From Opitutaceae bacterium (GTDB lineage Bacteria; Verrucomicrobiota; Verrucomicrobiia; Opitutales; Opitutaceae), in NCBI GenBank assembly GCA_016795565.1, contig JAEUGW010000041.1, positions 1 through 64,000 on the forward strand: a DNA stretch of 64,000 nucleotides, in the 5' to 3' direction. Both the position numbers and the translations under genes were made by a program. The notes beneath the pieces are model-generated. The model saw only the letters and a program-made list of their open reading frames with translations. It had not been told where the DNA came from and ran no database searches. Shown here one piece after another: positions 18,453-27,029 of the stretch; the first letter of the stretch is position 1; the number at the start of each line of letters is the position of its first letter.

Positions 18453-19468
18453 GGGGTGCGCTCCTTTTTCCGCCGATGGCGTGCAATCTCCCCGCCGACA
18501 AATTCCTCCGTGAGCGGGTCGGTGTAGTTGATGGCCACCAAGGTCACGCCCTGTTTCCGGCATAGCCTGGCTTTCAGGCGGTCACGTTCCTGCACCCGCG
18601 CCAGCGCCTCCTCGCCACCCCAGGCCTCGACCGGATGAAAGTGCTGCTGCCCCTGATACTCCAGCGCGAGCCCTTGGGCGGGCACAAAGACATCAAGCTC
18701 CAGCCGGCCGAGCCACTCGGGCCGGTGATGGCGGAGCACTTCGGTATCGGGAAAAAGACGCCGCACGAGGTTGCCCAGCATCGTCTCTGAGACCCAGCCT
18801 TCGCCTACTTTCCTAAACCCGAACTCCTCCCGGGTCAGGTCGATGACGGCATTCTTCAAACGTCGCTCCGCCGTCTGGCAGGCCCGTTGGTTGACCGGAG
18901 TGGGTTCAGCGTCGCGGGTTTGCGCCGCCGCTACGCTCGCCTCCACCAACCGCTGGATCGATTCCGGGCAGATTTGCGGGAGGAAGTCCCCGTCGAGCAC
19001 GCCAAGCCGCAACCGCATCTGGTTCACATACCAGCCGTAGGCTTGGTCGAAACGCCCGCCATACATCTCATGGCAGTAGCGCCAGGCGGGCGGCACAAGG
19101 TTGCACCGGTGGCAGAGCTTGGGGCGGAAGTTCAACGGCTGCAGCGGATCGTCACGGTGCAGCTGGGACAGGTCCGCGATGAAGTCCGGCACATGCCGGC
19201 TGTCGAGCGGCGCCCTCCGCTGGGGATTGGCATTCGGCCGCGCCGGCCGCCGGCGGTTCAATTCAGCCAGGTGCGTGAGTGGCGTGCGGGCACACTGGCA
19301 CAAGAACCACGGCCCTTGCTCTTCCGCGCCAAAGGCGAGGAACGTTCCATAGTGCCCGGGATAATGCACCCACGGCATCGGCAGCGCCCGCTCGAAGGCA
19401 ATTCCACCCAATGAGACCGGTGGAATCTCGGCGTGACGGCGGCGGCGGGGCTTGGGCATCGGCGCCAT
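18449..19468 (-). CDS. Zinc/PD-(D/E)XK-like protein B (first of a paralogous pair)
   Basis: A 339-residue protein (start ATG 19468, alternative ATG 19459). It repeats the layout of its neighbour: FLCQC and LCHRCNLVPP Cys pairs in the first half, a helical middle, then RLELDVFVP, LALEYQGQQHF and VQERDRLKARLCRKQGVTLV at the C-terminus. The shared core is about half identical between the two, while the middle differs, suggesting a diverged duplication forming a heterodimer or two specificities. The genes overlap by four bases. The start lies 116 bases from the start of the giant NTPase gene on the other strand, so the promoters are divergent. Confidence 0.75.
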   Translation of the reverse strand: MAPMPKPRRRRHAEIPPVSLGGIAFERALPMPWVHYPGHYGTFLAFGAEEQGPWFLCQCARTPLTHLAELNRRRPARPNANPQRRAPLDSRHVPDFIADLSQLHRDDPLQPLNFRPKLCHRCNLVPPAWRYCHEMYGGRFDQAYGWYVNQMRLRLGVLDGDFLPQICPESIQRLVEASVAAAQTRDAEPTPVNQRACQTAERRLKNAVIDLTREEFGFRKVGEGWVSETMLGNLVRRLFPDTEVLRHHRPEWLGRLELDVFVPAQGLALEYQGQQHFHPVEAWGGEEALARVQERDRLKARLCRKQGVTLVAINYTDPLTEEFVGGEIARHRRKKERTP

Positions 19469-19583
19469 TTTGCAGACCGCGCCACCCCGGGCAAGCGAGA
19501 CGCGACCAGTCAATCCGCCCGAGCCAACGTGGACAAAAAACGTAGTCGCCCGGCCAGTCAGATGCAGCCATTACTCGCCGGAT

Positions 19584-22500
19584 ATGAGCGATCACCCCAC
19601 GAGTCCTGCCGCGACCGGCGACCGGGGCGGGAGCTTTGAACAGCAGGTGGCGGCGTGTCACTTGGCCTACCTGCTCTCCCGGGGCGTGCCGCCATTCCTG
19701 CAGGGGGCGACGGTCGAGGAGGTTCACCTGCAAGCCGGACACCTCGGCTGGAAAACCGATGACCTTGTGTTGGTGGGGGCCGGCCCCCGCCGGCGGCAGG
19801 CCGCGTTGCAGGTCAAGAGCGCCTTCATCTTCTCCGCTGATAACAAGGAATGCCAGGAAGTGTTCGCCGCTGCGTGGGCCGATTTCAACAACGCGGCGTT
19901 GTTCGACCGGACCCGGGACGGCATCGCCGTGATCTGCGGGCCCCTGCCGGTGGCGACACAGCGACGGCTCCGCATCGTGCTTGATGCCGCCCGCGCCGCG
20001 CTCAATGCGGCCGACTGGCTGAACCGCCTCACGCTGCCCGGCTACCACGAGCACGGGGCCGCGCTGGCAGCCGACGCCCTCCGGGCGCTGCTGACCGAGG
20101 CGAACGGGTCCGCTGTCACCGACCAGCAGCTGTGGGAATTCGCCAAGGTCTTTGACTTCCAGTGTCTCGACCTGCTGACCCCCAGCAGTGTCACCGAGGC
20201 GTCGGTCCGCTCACTTCTGGCGTTCACTGCGTCCGCGGGCCCGCTCCCGCCCGCCGAGGCGGCGGAGCGGACGTGGAACGAATTGCTGGCGCTGGTGGGG
20301 ACCGGCGAACCCACCGCCGCCAGCTATGACTACGCCAAGCTGCCGGATTCGCTGCGGCAGCGGCACGACAAGGCCCCCAGTATCACCGGCACCACCGCCA
20401 AGGCCATTGCCGACCATTCCAAGATCGTCGAGCGCGGCGTGAAAACCACCATCGGCGGCAAGCTGACGCTCGCCCGCACGGAACTGGTGGCAACCATCCA
20501 AGCCGCCTGGGAGAACCACCGCATCCTGTGCATCAGCGGCCCGGCCGGCTTGGGCAAGTCCGGCGTCACCAAGGCCGTGTTTGAGCTGATGAAGGCGGAG
20601 GGGCTGGCCATCGCCTTCCGCGCCGAGAGCTTTGCCGAGCCGCACCTCAACGACGTCTTCGCGCCGCACGGCTTCACGGCGGAGTCCTTTCGCGCGCTGG
20701 CCGCGCTGCACCCGCGCAAATGGATCTGGGTCGAGAGCATGGAGCGGCTGCTGGAGAAATCGGAGCGCCACGCCTTCCTCGATCTGCTCGCGCTGGTCGC
20801 CGACGATCCCAGCCTGCGGCTGATCCTGACCTGTCGGGACTATCAGGTGGAGGCGATCAAGTCCGCCATGTTCGGGGCCTCGGGCCTCCCGTTTGTCCAC
20901 CTCGCGGTCCCGAATTTGAGCGATGCCGAACTCGCGGAGGCCGAGCGGCAGATGCCCGCCCTGGCGGTGCCCCTCGGCGTGCCCCGGCTCCGCGAGCTGC
21001 TGCGCAATCTGTTCATGCTGGAAAAGGCGGCGGCCCTCGACTGGTCGGCCGGCGCGGCGCTCCCGCAGAACGAACGGGAATTCCGGGCCAAGGTCTGGCG
21101 CGAGACCGTCCGGCGGGAGGACCAGCCGGCCGGCGGGATGCCGCAAAAGCGTTCGACCGCCTTCATCGAAATCGCGGTGCGCCGCGCCCAGAAACTCGAA
21201 GCGTTTGTCGATTGCGCCGACCTCGATGCCGAGGTGCTGCAACAGTTGCGCCAGGACGGCCTGACCATGTGCGCGGCCAACGACGACGCCTGGGTCGCCA
21301 CCGCCCACGACGTGCTCGAAGACTGGGCGGTGCTCGAATGGCTGTCCCAACAGTGGCGGCGCCAGCAGGGCGACGTGCCCAAATTCCTCGCCCAGATCGG
21401 CACCTTCCCCGCACTGCGCCGGGCCTACCGCCGCTGGCTCACGGAATGGCTGGAGGCGGAGCCGGCGGTCGCCGACCAGTTTGTGCTGGGCGTGCTGGCC
21501 AGCACCGCGGACCGCCATTGGCGCGACGACACGCTGGCGGCGACGCTGCTCTCCGGCACGGCCGACGGTTTTATTCGACGCAATGAATCTGTCCTCGTGG
21601 CCGACAATCTGGCGCTGCTGCGGCAGTGCATCCACCTGTTGCGCGTCGCCTGCAAGGGCACCCCGGCCTGGCTGGGGCGCCGGCAGGCCACCGGTGCGGT
21701 CCCGCTCGTGCCGCAGGGTCCGGCCTGGGGGGCAATCATCGACGTGGTGCAAAAGAATCTCGCGGTGTTCTCCGCCGAGGACAAGCCGCTGCTCGCGGGT
21801 TTGCTGGGGGACTGGTCGCGTTCCGCCACCGAGCAAACCCCATACCCCGCCGGTGCCGATAGCGCCGCCAAGATCGCCCAGTCGTTCCTGCCCGCAGACG
21901 AGGATTACGGGTTCCGCGCCGACGAACTGAACCAGAATTTTGCGGCCATCCTGCTGCGGGTGCCCAAGCCGGTAGAGGCCGACCTGACAGCCCGCATCCG
22001 CGCCAGCGTGAAGGAAGACCGGTGGGACCGGTGGCGGCCGGGCCTCGCCGGTCTCGCCCTGAGCTATTTCAAGGCCGCCGCCCTGGCGCGGGACTGCCCC
22101 GACCTCGTGATCGAGGTGCTGGAGGCCTATGTCGGCCTGAATCCCGAAGTCGAGGAAACCCCAGAATCCTACCGCCGCCCGGAAATCGCCGAGGGTTTCG
22201 GCCTGCCTTCCCGCCTGCAATTCGACGAGCATCAGGACAGCGCCTACCACGGTCCCTTTGGCAACCTGCTGCGCTATCACCCGGCCAAGGGGATCGACGT
22301 GCTGGTGCGCCTGATGAACAAGTGCTGCGCCGCCTACGGGGACCCGGCGCACCTGCCGCACTTCCTCGAGAAGCCGGTGCAGGTGACGCTCGAGTTGCCG
22401 GACGGAACCAAGGTCCTGCAATGGGCCAACAGCCGGCTCTGGCTGATGTTTCGCGGGACCTCGGTCGCGCCCGCGGTGCTGTGCTCCGCCCTGATGGCCT

Positions 22501-24662
22501 TGGAAGCGTGGCTGTTCGACCTCGCCGAATCCAAGCCCGCCGAGCTGGAGGCCACGCTGCTCGACCTCCTGCGCCGCAGCAACAATGTCGGTGTCACCGC
22601 CGTGGTCGCCAGCGTGGCCCAGGCGTATCCCCGGCCCGCCGGGAAAGCCGGCCTCGCCCTGCTGAGCTGTCCGCCGCTGTTCGATCTCGACCTGGGCCGG
22701 CGCGTGTCCGAAAGCGGCAGCACCGGCGGGCTCCTCTCCCTGCCGCCGATTGACGCGGAGCACGCGATCTTCGACCACGAGCGCGGTGCGGCCCGCGCCC
22801 GCGAGCATCGCCAGGAGGATCTGGAGGCCTATGCCGTGCGCCTGCAATTCGGGCCGCTCAAGGCCGAAGTGCAGCGGATGCTGGACACCTACCGCGCGGC
22901 GCTGCCGCCGGTGGCGGAACAGGATGAGGAAACCGTGCTGTGGCGGCTGCGGCTGCACCGGATCGACCTGCGCAATTTTGAAGTGGCGCAAACACTGGAG
23001 GACGGCCGGCGGCTGATCCAATCGACGCCGCCGGCGAGCGACATCCAGGAATTGATTGGGAAGCGCCAGCCGGCCCTCGACCGCCACAATCAGATGATGA
23101 GTCTGTGGCATTGGTCGACGCAGTGCTGGGAGCGGAAGAAGGACTCCAGCGATCCCAAGGAGTGGCCCGCGCGTCTGGCGGAAGCGCGCCGCTTGAGCAC
23201 TGCGGACGGTGCGTCCAGCCGGCTGGACGAGCGGCTGGAGAATTCCGCGATCCCGCAGGTTGCGGCGATTTGCCTGCGCGACCATTGGGACGAGATGTCC
23301 GCCGAAGACCAGGCATGGTGCCGCGAATGCGTGTGTGCCGCCGCCGTGCAGGAAGCCGACCTCCGGGCGGAACACGGCATGCTCCTGCGCGGCACGCTCG
23401 ATCTCAACCGCGCCGCCGCCGAAGCATTGCCCCTCCTGCTGGGCAAAACCCTCACGCCGGAGGAGCGGGCCGATGTCCTTGAATGCCTCGCCATCGCCCT
23501 GACGCACGCGCAGGACCCGGTGCGAGGGGCCGCCGCGCTCGGCATCGGCCGCCGGGTCTGGGATCTCGACCCGGCGCTCGCGTGGAGCTGCGTGGGCGCT
23601 CTCGTGAAGGAGTTCGAATTTATGAAGGCCAAGCGGAAGGAGCAGGACGGCGTGCCTTTCCCGGACCGGGTGCCATGGGAGCAGATCGAGCAGCTCGCCG
23701 CGAATGAGGTGCGCCCCGGGCTGATCGCCCGCGAGCCCGTGTCCCGTGAAAAGCTGCTCGCCCTCGCGCTGGGCGACGGCTCCGGCCACAAGGTCCTGCC
23801 GCTCTTGCTGGCCATCATGGTTCTGGCGCCGCCGGCCGATCCGCTCGCCGTCGAGTTCTTCGCCCTCGTGGCGCAGACCCTCTCCGCCGCGTGGGCGCAC
23901 GAGGCGGAGAAGGGCCAGCGGAACAGCCACTCCAAATTCGACGACGACGAAGAAGGCCTCGATCTCGAAAAGGAAGCGATGCTGTCGCGCCACCTCGCCC
24001 AGTTCCTCCTCGATCTTTCGCCCGAGCAGGCGGTGAAGACGGCCGCCCCGGTGCTGGCGGCGGCGCTCCTCCACCCGGAGAGAGGGGCGGCCTTCCTCGG
24101 TCACCTGATTGACGCCCAGGACCAGCGCCAGAACTCGCCGGCGTTCTGGCCGCTCTGGCAGTCGCTGGCGGATGGATTGATGGTGACCGTCAGCGCCAAG
24201 AAGCGCACCCCGGCGCAGCAACGGGGCATCCCCAAGCTCGTGGAAAAACTCTTCCTCGGCGTGCACTGGAACCCCGACACAAGCGACTGGCTCCCACTGG
24301 AGGGGGAAACCGGCCGGCTGGAGGAACTGTTCGCCGCCTTCGGCGCGCATCCGCTCGTCGTGGAGTCCTACCTTGTCTGCCTCCGCCGGCCGGGCGCCAA
24401 GCGCCTGCTGCCCCAAGCCTTCCTCGCGCTGGCCAAGAAAGTCTCCACGAAGCCGGCGGCCCAGGTGCTCTCGTCGCGCAGCGTCGCCTGGCTGGAGGAA
24501 ATTCTCGGCCGCTTCATCTATTCGGACCCCACGGCGCTCAAGGTGACGCCGGAGATGCGCGCCGCGGTGCTGGTCCTGCTCGACGCCTGCATCGAAGCGG
24601 GCTCCTCCGAATGCTACCGGCAGCGTGATGACTTCCTCACGCCGGCGGCACCGCCGGCATAA
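19584..24662 (+). CDS. Avs-like giant NTPase with N-terminal Cap4-like nuclease
   Basis: A 1692-residue protein. Residues 15-120 resemble the Cap4/DUF4297 dsDNA nuclease: GGSFEQQVAACHLAYLL, DDLVLV (Asp59/60) and ALQVKSA (Gln76, Lys78), the QxK variant of the PD-(D/E)XK site. A P-loop NTPase follows with Walker A GPAGLGKS (319-326), a Walker-B-like strand KWIWVESMERL and the sensor strand LILTCRD (413-419), as in STAND proteins. The last 1100 residues are helical and repeat-like, expected for a ligand-sensing solenoid. This is the layout of antiviral STAND ATPases (Avs), which bind a phage protein, oligomerise and unleash the nuclease. The ATG at 19584 fits the domain start. I cannot say which Avs type it is, or whether it is a new one. 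Confidence 0.82.
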   Translation: MSDHPTSPAATGDRGGSFEQQVAACHLAYLLSRGVPPFLQGATVEEVHLQAGHLGWKTDDLVLVGAGPRRRQAALQVKSAFIFSADNKECQEVFAAAWADFNNAALFDRTRDGIAVICGPLPVATQRRLRIVLDAARAALNAADWLNRLTLPGYHEHGAALAADALRALLTEANGSAVTDQQLWEFAKVFDFQCLDLLTPSSVTEASVRSLLAFTASAGPLPPAEAAERTWNELLALVGTGEPTAASYDYAKLPDSLRQRHDKAPSITGTTAKAIADHSKIVERGVKTTIGGKLTLARTELVATIQAAWENHRILCISGPAGLGKSGVTKAVFELMKAEGLAIAFRAESFAEPHLNDVFAPHGFTAESFRALAALHPRKWIWVESMERLLEKSERHAFLDLLALVADDPSLRLILTCRDYQVEAIKSAMFGASGLPFVHLAVPNLSDAELAEAERQMPALAVPLGVPRLRELLRNLFMLEKAAALDWSAGAALPQNEREFRAKVWRETVRREDQPAGGMPQKRSTAFIEIAVRRAQKLEAFVDCADLDAEVLQQLRQDGLTMCAANDDAWVATAHDVLEDWAVLEWLSQQWRRQQGDVPKFLAQIGTFPALRRAYRRWLTEWLEAEPAVADQFVLGVLASTADRHWRDDTLAATLLSGTADGFIRRNESVLVADNLALLRQCIHLLRVACKGTPAWLGRRQATGAVPLVPQGPAWGAIIDVVQKNLAVFSAEDKPLLAGLLGDWSRSATEQTPYPAGADSAAKIAQSFLPADEDYGFRADELNQNFAAILLRVPKPVEADLTARIRASVKEDRWDRWRPGLAGLALSYFKAAALARDCPDLVIEVLEAYVGLNPEVEETPESYRRPEIAEGFGLPSRLQFDEHQDSAYHGPFGNLLRYHPAKGIDVLVRLMNKCCAAYGDPAHLPHFLEKPVQVTLELPDGTKVLQWANSRLWLMFRGTSVAPAVLCSALMALEAWLFDLAESKPAELEATLLDLLRRSNNVGVTAVVASVAQAYPRPAGKAGLALLSCPPLFDLDLGRRVSESGSTGGLLSLPPIDAEHAIFDHERGAARAREHRQEDLEAYAVRLQFGPLKAEVQRMLDTYRAALPPVAEQDEETVLWRLRLHRIDLRNFEVAQTLEDGRRLIQSTPPASDIQELIGKRQPALDRHNQMMSLWHWSTQCWERKKDSSDPKEWPARLAEARRLSTADGASSRLDERLENSAIPQVAAICLRDHWDEMSAEDQAWCRECVCAAAVQEADLRAEHGMLLRGTLDLNRAAAEALPLLLGKTLTPEERADVLECLAIALTHAQDPVRGAAALGIGRRVWDLDPALAWSCVGALVKEFEFMKAKRKEQDGVPFPDRVPWEQIEQLAANEVRPGLIAREPVSREKLLALALGDGSGHKVLPLLLAIMVLAPPADPLAVEFFALVAQTLSAAWAHEAEKGQRNSHSKFDDDEEGLDLEKEAMLSRHLAQFLLDLSPEQAVKTAAPVLAAALLHPERGAAFLGHLIDAQDQRQNSPAFWPLWQSLADGLMVTVSAKKRTPAQQRGIPKLVEKLFLGVHWNPDTSDWLPLEGETGRLEELFAAFGAHPLVVESYLVCLRRPGAKRLLPQAFLALAKKVSTKPAAQVLSSRSVAWLEEILGRFIYSDPTALKVTPEMRAAVLVLLDACIEAGSSECYRQRDDFLTPAAPPA

Positions 24663-24667
24663 AAATA

Positions 24668-24692
24668 GCGCCCCGAGGAAACCCCGGGGCGC
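24668..24692 (+). terminator. Strong GC hairpin after the giant NTPase gene
   Basis: GCGCCCCGAGG (24668-24678) pairs with CCCCGGGGCGC (24682-24692) with one mismatch and a 3-base loop, 5 bases beyond the stop. No T-run follows on the plus strand, so termination may be incomplete and downstream HEPN-type genes may still be read from the same promoter. Confidence 0.5.
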
Positions 24693-24825
24693 CGGCCCGC
24701 TGCCAGTCCAGTTCAGCGAACGGTCACGCCCAGGCAAAGAAAAATTACTCGCCCTTTTGGGTTAAAATCCCGCGGGGTCCGGCAATCGTCATTTGGCGGT
24801 GGCCCCCACGACGGCAATTCCTAGG

Positions 24826-25659
24826 ATGGATTCCGCCGTGGCGACCTTTCCCAGTTTTGACCCCAACGTGCTGGAGCGCATCTGCGATGTGCTCGCGGCG
24901 ACGGATTCCCGCCTAACGGGCACGGACATGGGCAAGTTGCTCAACCAACTCGGCATCGCCGACCCGATGGTCGGTGCGACCAAACGGGTGCGCCTGCTGG
25001 AAGCCCTGCGGCAGCGCCAAACGCAGGACCACTGCGGCAACCTTGTGGTGGCGTTCGTGCAAAAGGCCATGAGCCCCGTCCGTCACACCGGGGCCCAGGA
25101 CTGGTTCGAGGCAACCCGCAATGACCTCAATACCGTGCTCGCTTTCGCTGGCCTCGAACTCGGTGCCGACGGTCAGGTTCGTCCGCGCTCCACCGCCAAG
25201 ACCATCGACCAGGCCGAGCAACGCGCTCTGCGCCTGCGGAACGAACTTCTCCGCCGGCAGGTGCACGGCGATGTGCTCAAATTCTGCACGGCCGAACTGG
25301 TGAAGGACGATTACTTCCACGCTGTGCTGGAAGCGACTAAGAGTGTCTCCCAGAAAATCCGGGACAAGACCGGGCTCACCGGCGACGGCGGCGATCTCGC
25401 CACCAAAGCCCTTTCCCTCGGTCAGGTCGGGATGCCGTTCCTCGCCTTCAACAGCCTTCGCAACGACTCCGAGAAAAGCGAGCAGTCCGGCCTGATGACC
25501 CTCACGGTCGGCATGTTCAGCACCTTCCGCAATCCCACCGCGCACGCGCCCCGGATTCACTGGAATGTGTCGGAACAGGATGCGATCGACCTGCTGACGA
25601 TGGCCTCGTTCCTGCATCGTCGGCTGGACACGGCCGCCCGCACCCCGCGCACGGTCTGA
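24826..25659 (+). CDS. Hypoth_Ymh (TIGR02391)-type protein with HEPN motif
   Basis: A 277-residue protein whose C-terminal 130 residues match the Ymh family: DDYFHAVLEATKSVSQKIRD, then LATKALSLG, then GMFSTFRNPTAHA. The last contains R-x4-H (RNPTAH), the catalytic motif of HEPN ribonucleases. The N-terminal half (FDPNVLERICDVLA, TGTDMGKLLNQLGI) resembles a small helical DNA/RNA-binding module often paired with it. ATG 24826 was preferred to TTG 24793. Four bases separate it from the next gene, which also has a HEPN motif. Members of this family occur in abortive-infection settings; activity here is inferred. Confidence 0.8.
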   Translation: MDSAVATFPSFDPNVLERICDVLAATDSRLTGTDMGKLLNQLGIADPMVGATKRVRLLEALRQRQTQDHCGNLVVAFVQKAMSPVRHTGAQDWFEATRNDLNTVLAFAGLELGADGQVRPRSTAKTIDQAEQRALRLRNELLRRQVHGDVLKFCTAELVKDDYFHAVLEATKSVSQKIRDKTGLTGDGGDLATKALSLGQVGMPFLAFNSLRNDSEKSEQSGLMTLTVGMFSTFRNPTAHAPRIHWNVSEQDAIDLLTMASFLHRRLDTAARTPRTV

Positions 25660-25663
25660 TCCC

Positions 25664-26230
25664 ATGAGCACCGTCACCGGATTCTCGGGCCAGTATGTGA
25701 GCCTCGCGGTGGCCCTGCGCCTCGCGCTGGACGACTACCGGGCCTGCGGCGCCGAGCCCCGCGGAAAAAGAAAATCCATTGTGGAGGCAATCGAGGGGCC
25801 CCGCGCCCGGGCGATCAACGTCGTGCTGCTGAACGCCGCCCTGTGCGAGGCCACGATCAACACCGTCCTCTCGCTGCAGTTCAGCCCGGCGATGTGGGCC
25901 TCGGTGGACCGGCTGCCCACCATCAAGAAATGGACGGCCATTCCGCAGAGGATCTGGCCCGGCTGCGAGATTCCGGCCAGCGACGCGTTGCACAAGGAAC
26001 TGGCCGCACTCTTTGCCTGCCGCAATGCGATCATGCACCCGGTGCCGGAAGTTCACCGGGGCGCGGATGAGTCGCAATCGGGCAACGTCAAGGACTGGCG
26101 GACCCTGGATGACAAGCTGGTCACCGGTTCGCACGACCTCGTGCTGCGCCTGCTCCAGCATCTGGCGAAATTCGATTTCAGTATAAAACTGCACCACGAC
26201 TCCATTGCGGAGCACCTGAACCGCCGCTAA
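25664..26230 (+). CDS. HEPN-like helical protein
   Basis: A 188-residue, mostly helical protein without a family I can name. Helix NVVLLNAALCEATINTVLSL is followed near residue 118 by FACRNAIMHPVPEV, an R-x4-H motif (RNAIMH) as in HEPN domains. It begins four bases after the Ymh-type gene, so the two are co-translated. It may be a partner or a second HEPN ribonuclease. It could also be a non-catalytic helical protein in which the motif is coincidental. Confidence 0.65.
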   Translation: MSTVTGFSGQYVSLAVALRLALDDYRACGAEPRGKRKSIVEAIEGPRARAINVVLLNAALCEATINTVLSLQFSPAMWASVDRLPTIKKWTAIPQRIWPGCEIPASDALHKELAALFACRNAIMHPVPEVHRGADESQSGNVKDWRTLDDKLVTGSHDLVLRLLQHLAKFDFSIKLHHDSIAEHLNRR

Positions 26231-26279
26231 TGCCGGTCAGGGTTTGCAGTCGGCCCCGTCCTCGGTAAGGATACTACTC

Positions 26280-26864
26280 ATGAAGAAAGCTCCGGCGGCG
26301 GCTCCCCTTGCGAGTTCACAGATAGCCTGCCTCGGCTGGGGTTCGCTGGTGTGGGACCCGCGCGACCTGCCGATTCACCGGCGATGGTTTGAGGACGGCC
26401 CGCTCGTGCGGGCGGAATTTCTGCGGCAATCACAGGACCAGCGAATCACGCTGGTTCTGCACAAGGACGTTCCCTTCGTCCGCAGCCTTTGGGCCCTGAT
26501 GCCGGTGGCCTCGCTCGTGGAAGCACGCGAGAAACTCGCCCTTCGCGAGGGCATCAAGGACACCCGCATTGCCCAAGACATTGGCGCTTGGTCGCAAGGT
26601 GCGCCGGAAGTTCCGGTTATCGCCGGCCTTGCGGCTTGGGCGGCGGCACGCGGGATCGAGCATGTGGTCTGGACGGCACTGCCCCCGAAATTCACGGGCA
26701 CGGCGGGCCGCGTGCCCACGGAGGCCGAGGTGGTGCAGCATCTGTCCGGGTTGAAGGGACCGACCCGCGATGTGGCCGAACAATACATCCGGCGCACGCC
26801 CCGGCAGGTGGATACATTATACCGGCGGGCTATCGAGGCGAAGCTGGGTTGGGCTGCCCTTTAA
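26280..26864 (+). CDS. GGCT-like (gamma-glutamylcyclotransferase-fold) protein
   Basis: A 194-residue protein. The start IACLGWGSLVWDPRDLP matches the YGSL-type loop of gamma-glutamylcyclotransferase-fold proteins, with SLWALMPV as a later strand and a helical C-terminus. The usual enzyme cleaves gamma-glutamyl peptides; substrate here is unknown. ATG 26280 is preceded by TAAGGA at 26266-26271, so it was preferred over an earlier frame start. It is 49 bases after the HEPN-like gene and may be unrelated cargo. Confidence 0.68.
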   Translation: MKKAPAAAPLASSQIACLGWGSLVWDPRDLPIHRRWFEDGPLVRAEFLRQSQDQRITLVLHKDVPFVRSLWALMPVASLVEAREKLALREGIKDTRIAQDIGAWSQGAPEVPVIAGLAAWAAARGIEHVVWTALPPKFTGTAGRVPTEAEVVQHLSGLKGPTRDVAEQYIRRTPRQVDTLYRRAIEAKLGWAAL

Positions 26865-26925
26865 TGGCCATTTGGGCTCCTTTTGGCCGATCAACGGCCT
26901 GACAAGGCCGGTTATAGTGGGTTTT

Positions 26926-26986
26926 GCATGGTTTTTTAGCTGTCACAGGGCTATTTACATAATTCCAGATACACCAAAAACCATGC
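26926..26986. promoter_or_regulatory. 11-bp inverted repeat before the abiE genes
   Basis: GCATGGTTTTT (26926-26936) and AAAAACCATGC (26976-26986) are perfect complements 39 bases apart in an AT-rich stretch 40 bases upstream of the toxin start. AbiEi-family antitoxins are known to bind paired inverted repeats at their own promoter, so this is the likely autoregulatory operator. Confidence 0.6.
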
Positions 26987-27029
26987 TTTTGCTATTGCGA
27001 GTTATTCAACTGGGTGTGAACTAGGCGAC

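Noticed and set aside
18453-18563. Longer N-terminus for zinc/nuclease protein A
   Set aside because: It overlaps 115 bases of the upstream gene and shows no similarity to protein B; the TTG at the overlap fits better.
20211-24737. Very long open frame antisense to the giant NTPase gene
   Set aside because: High GC makes long antisense frames common. It is Arg/Gly/His/Pro-rich, lacks domains and a ribosome site, while the sense strand has clear nuclease and NTPase motifs.
26880-26925. Sigma-70 promoter for abiE
   Set aside because: TTGCAT and TACATA-like boxes exist but at wrong spacing; only the inverted repeat is convincing.
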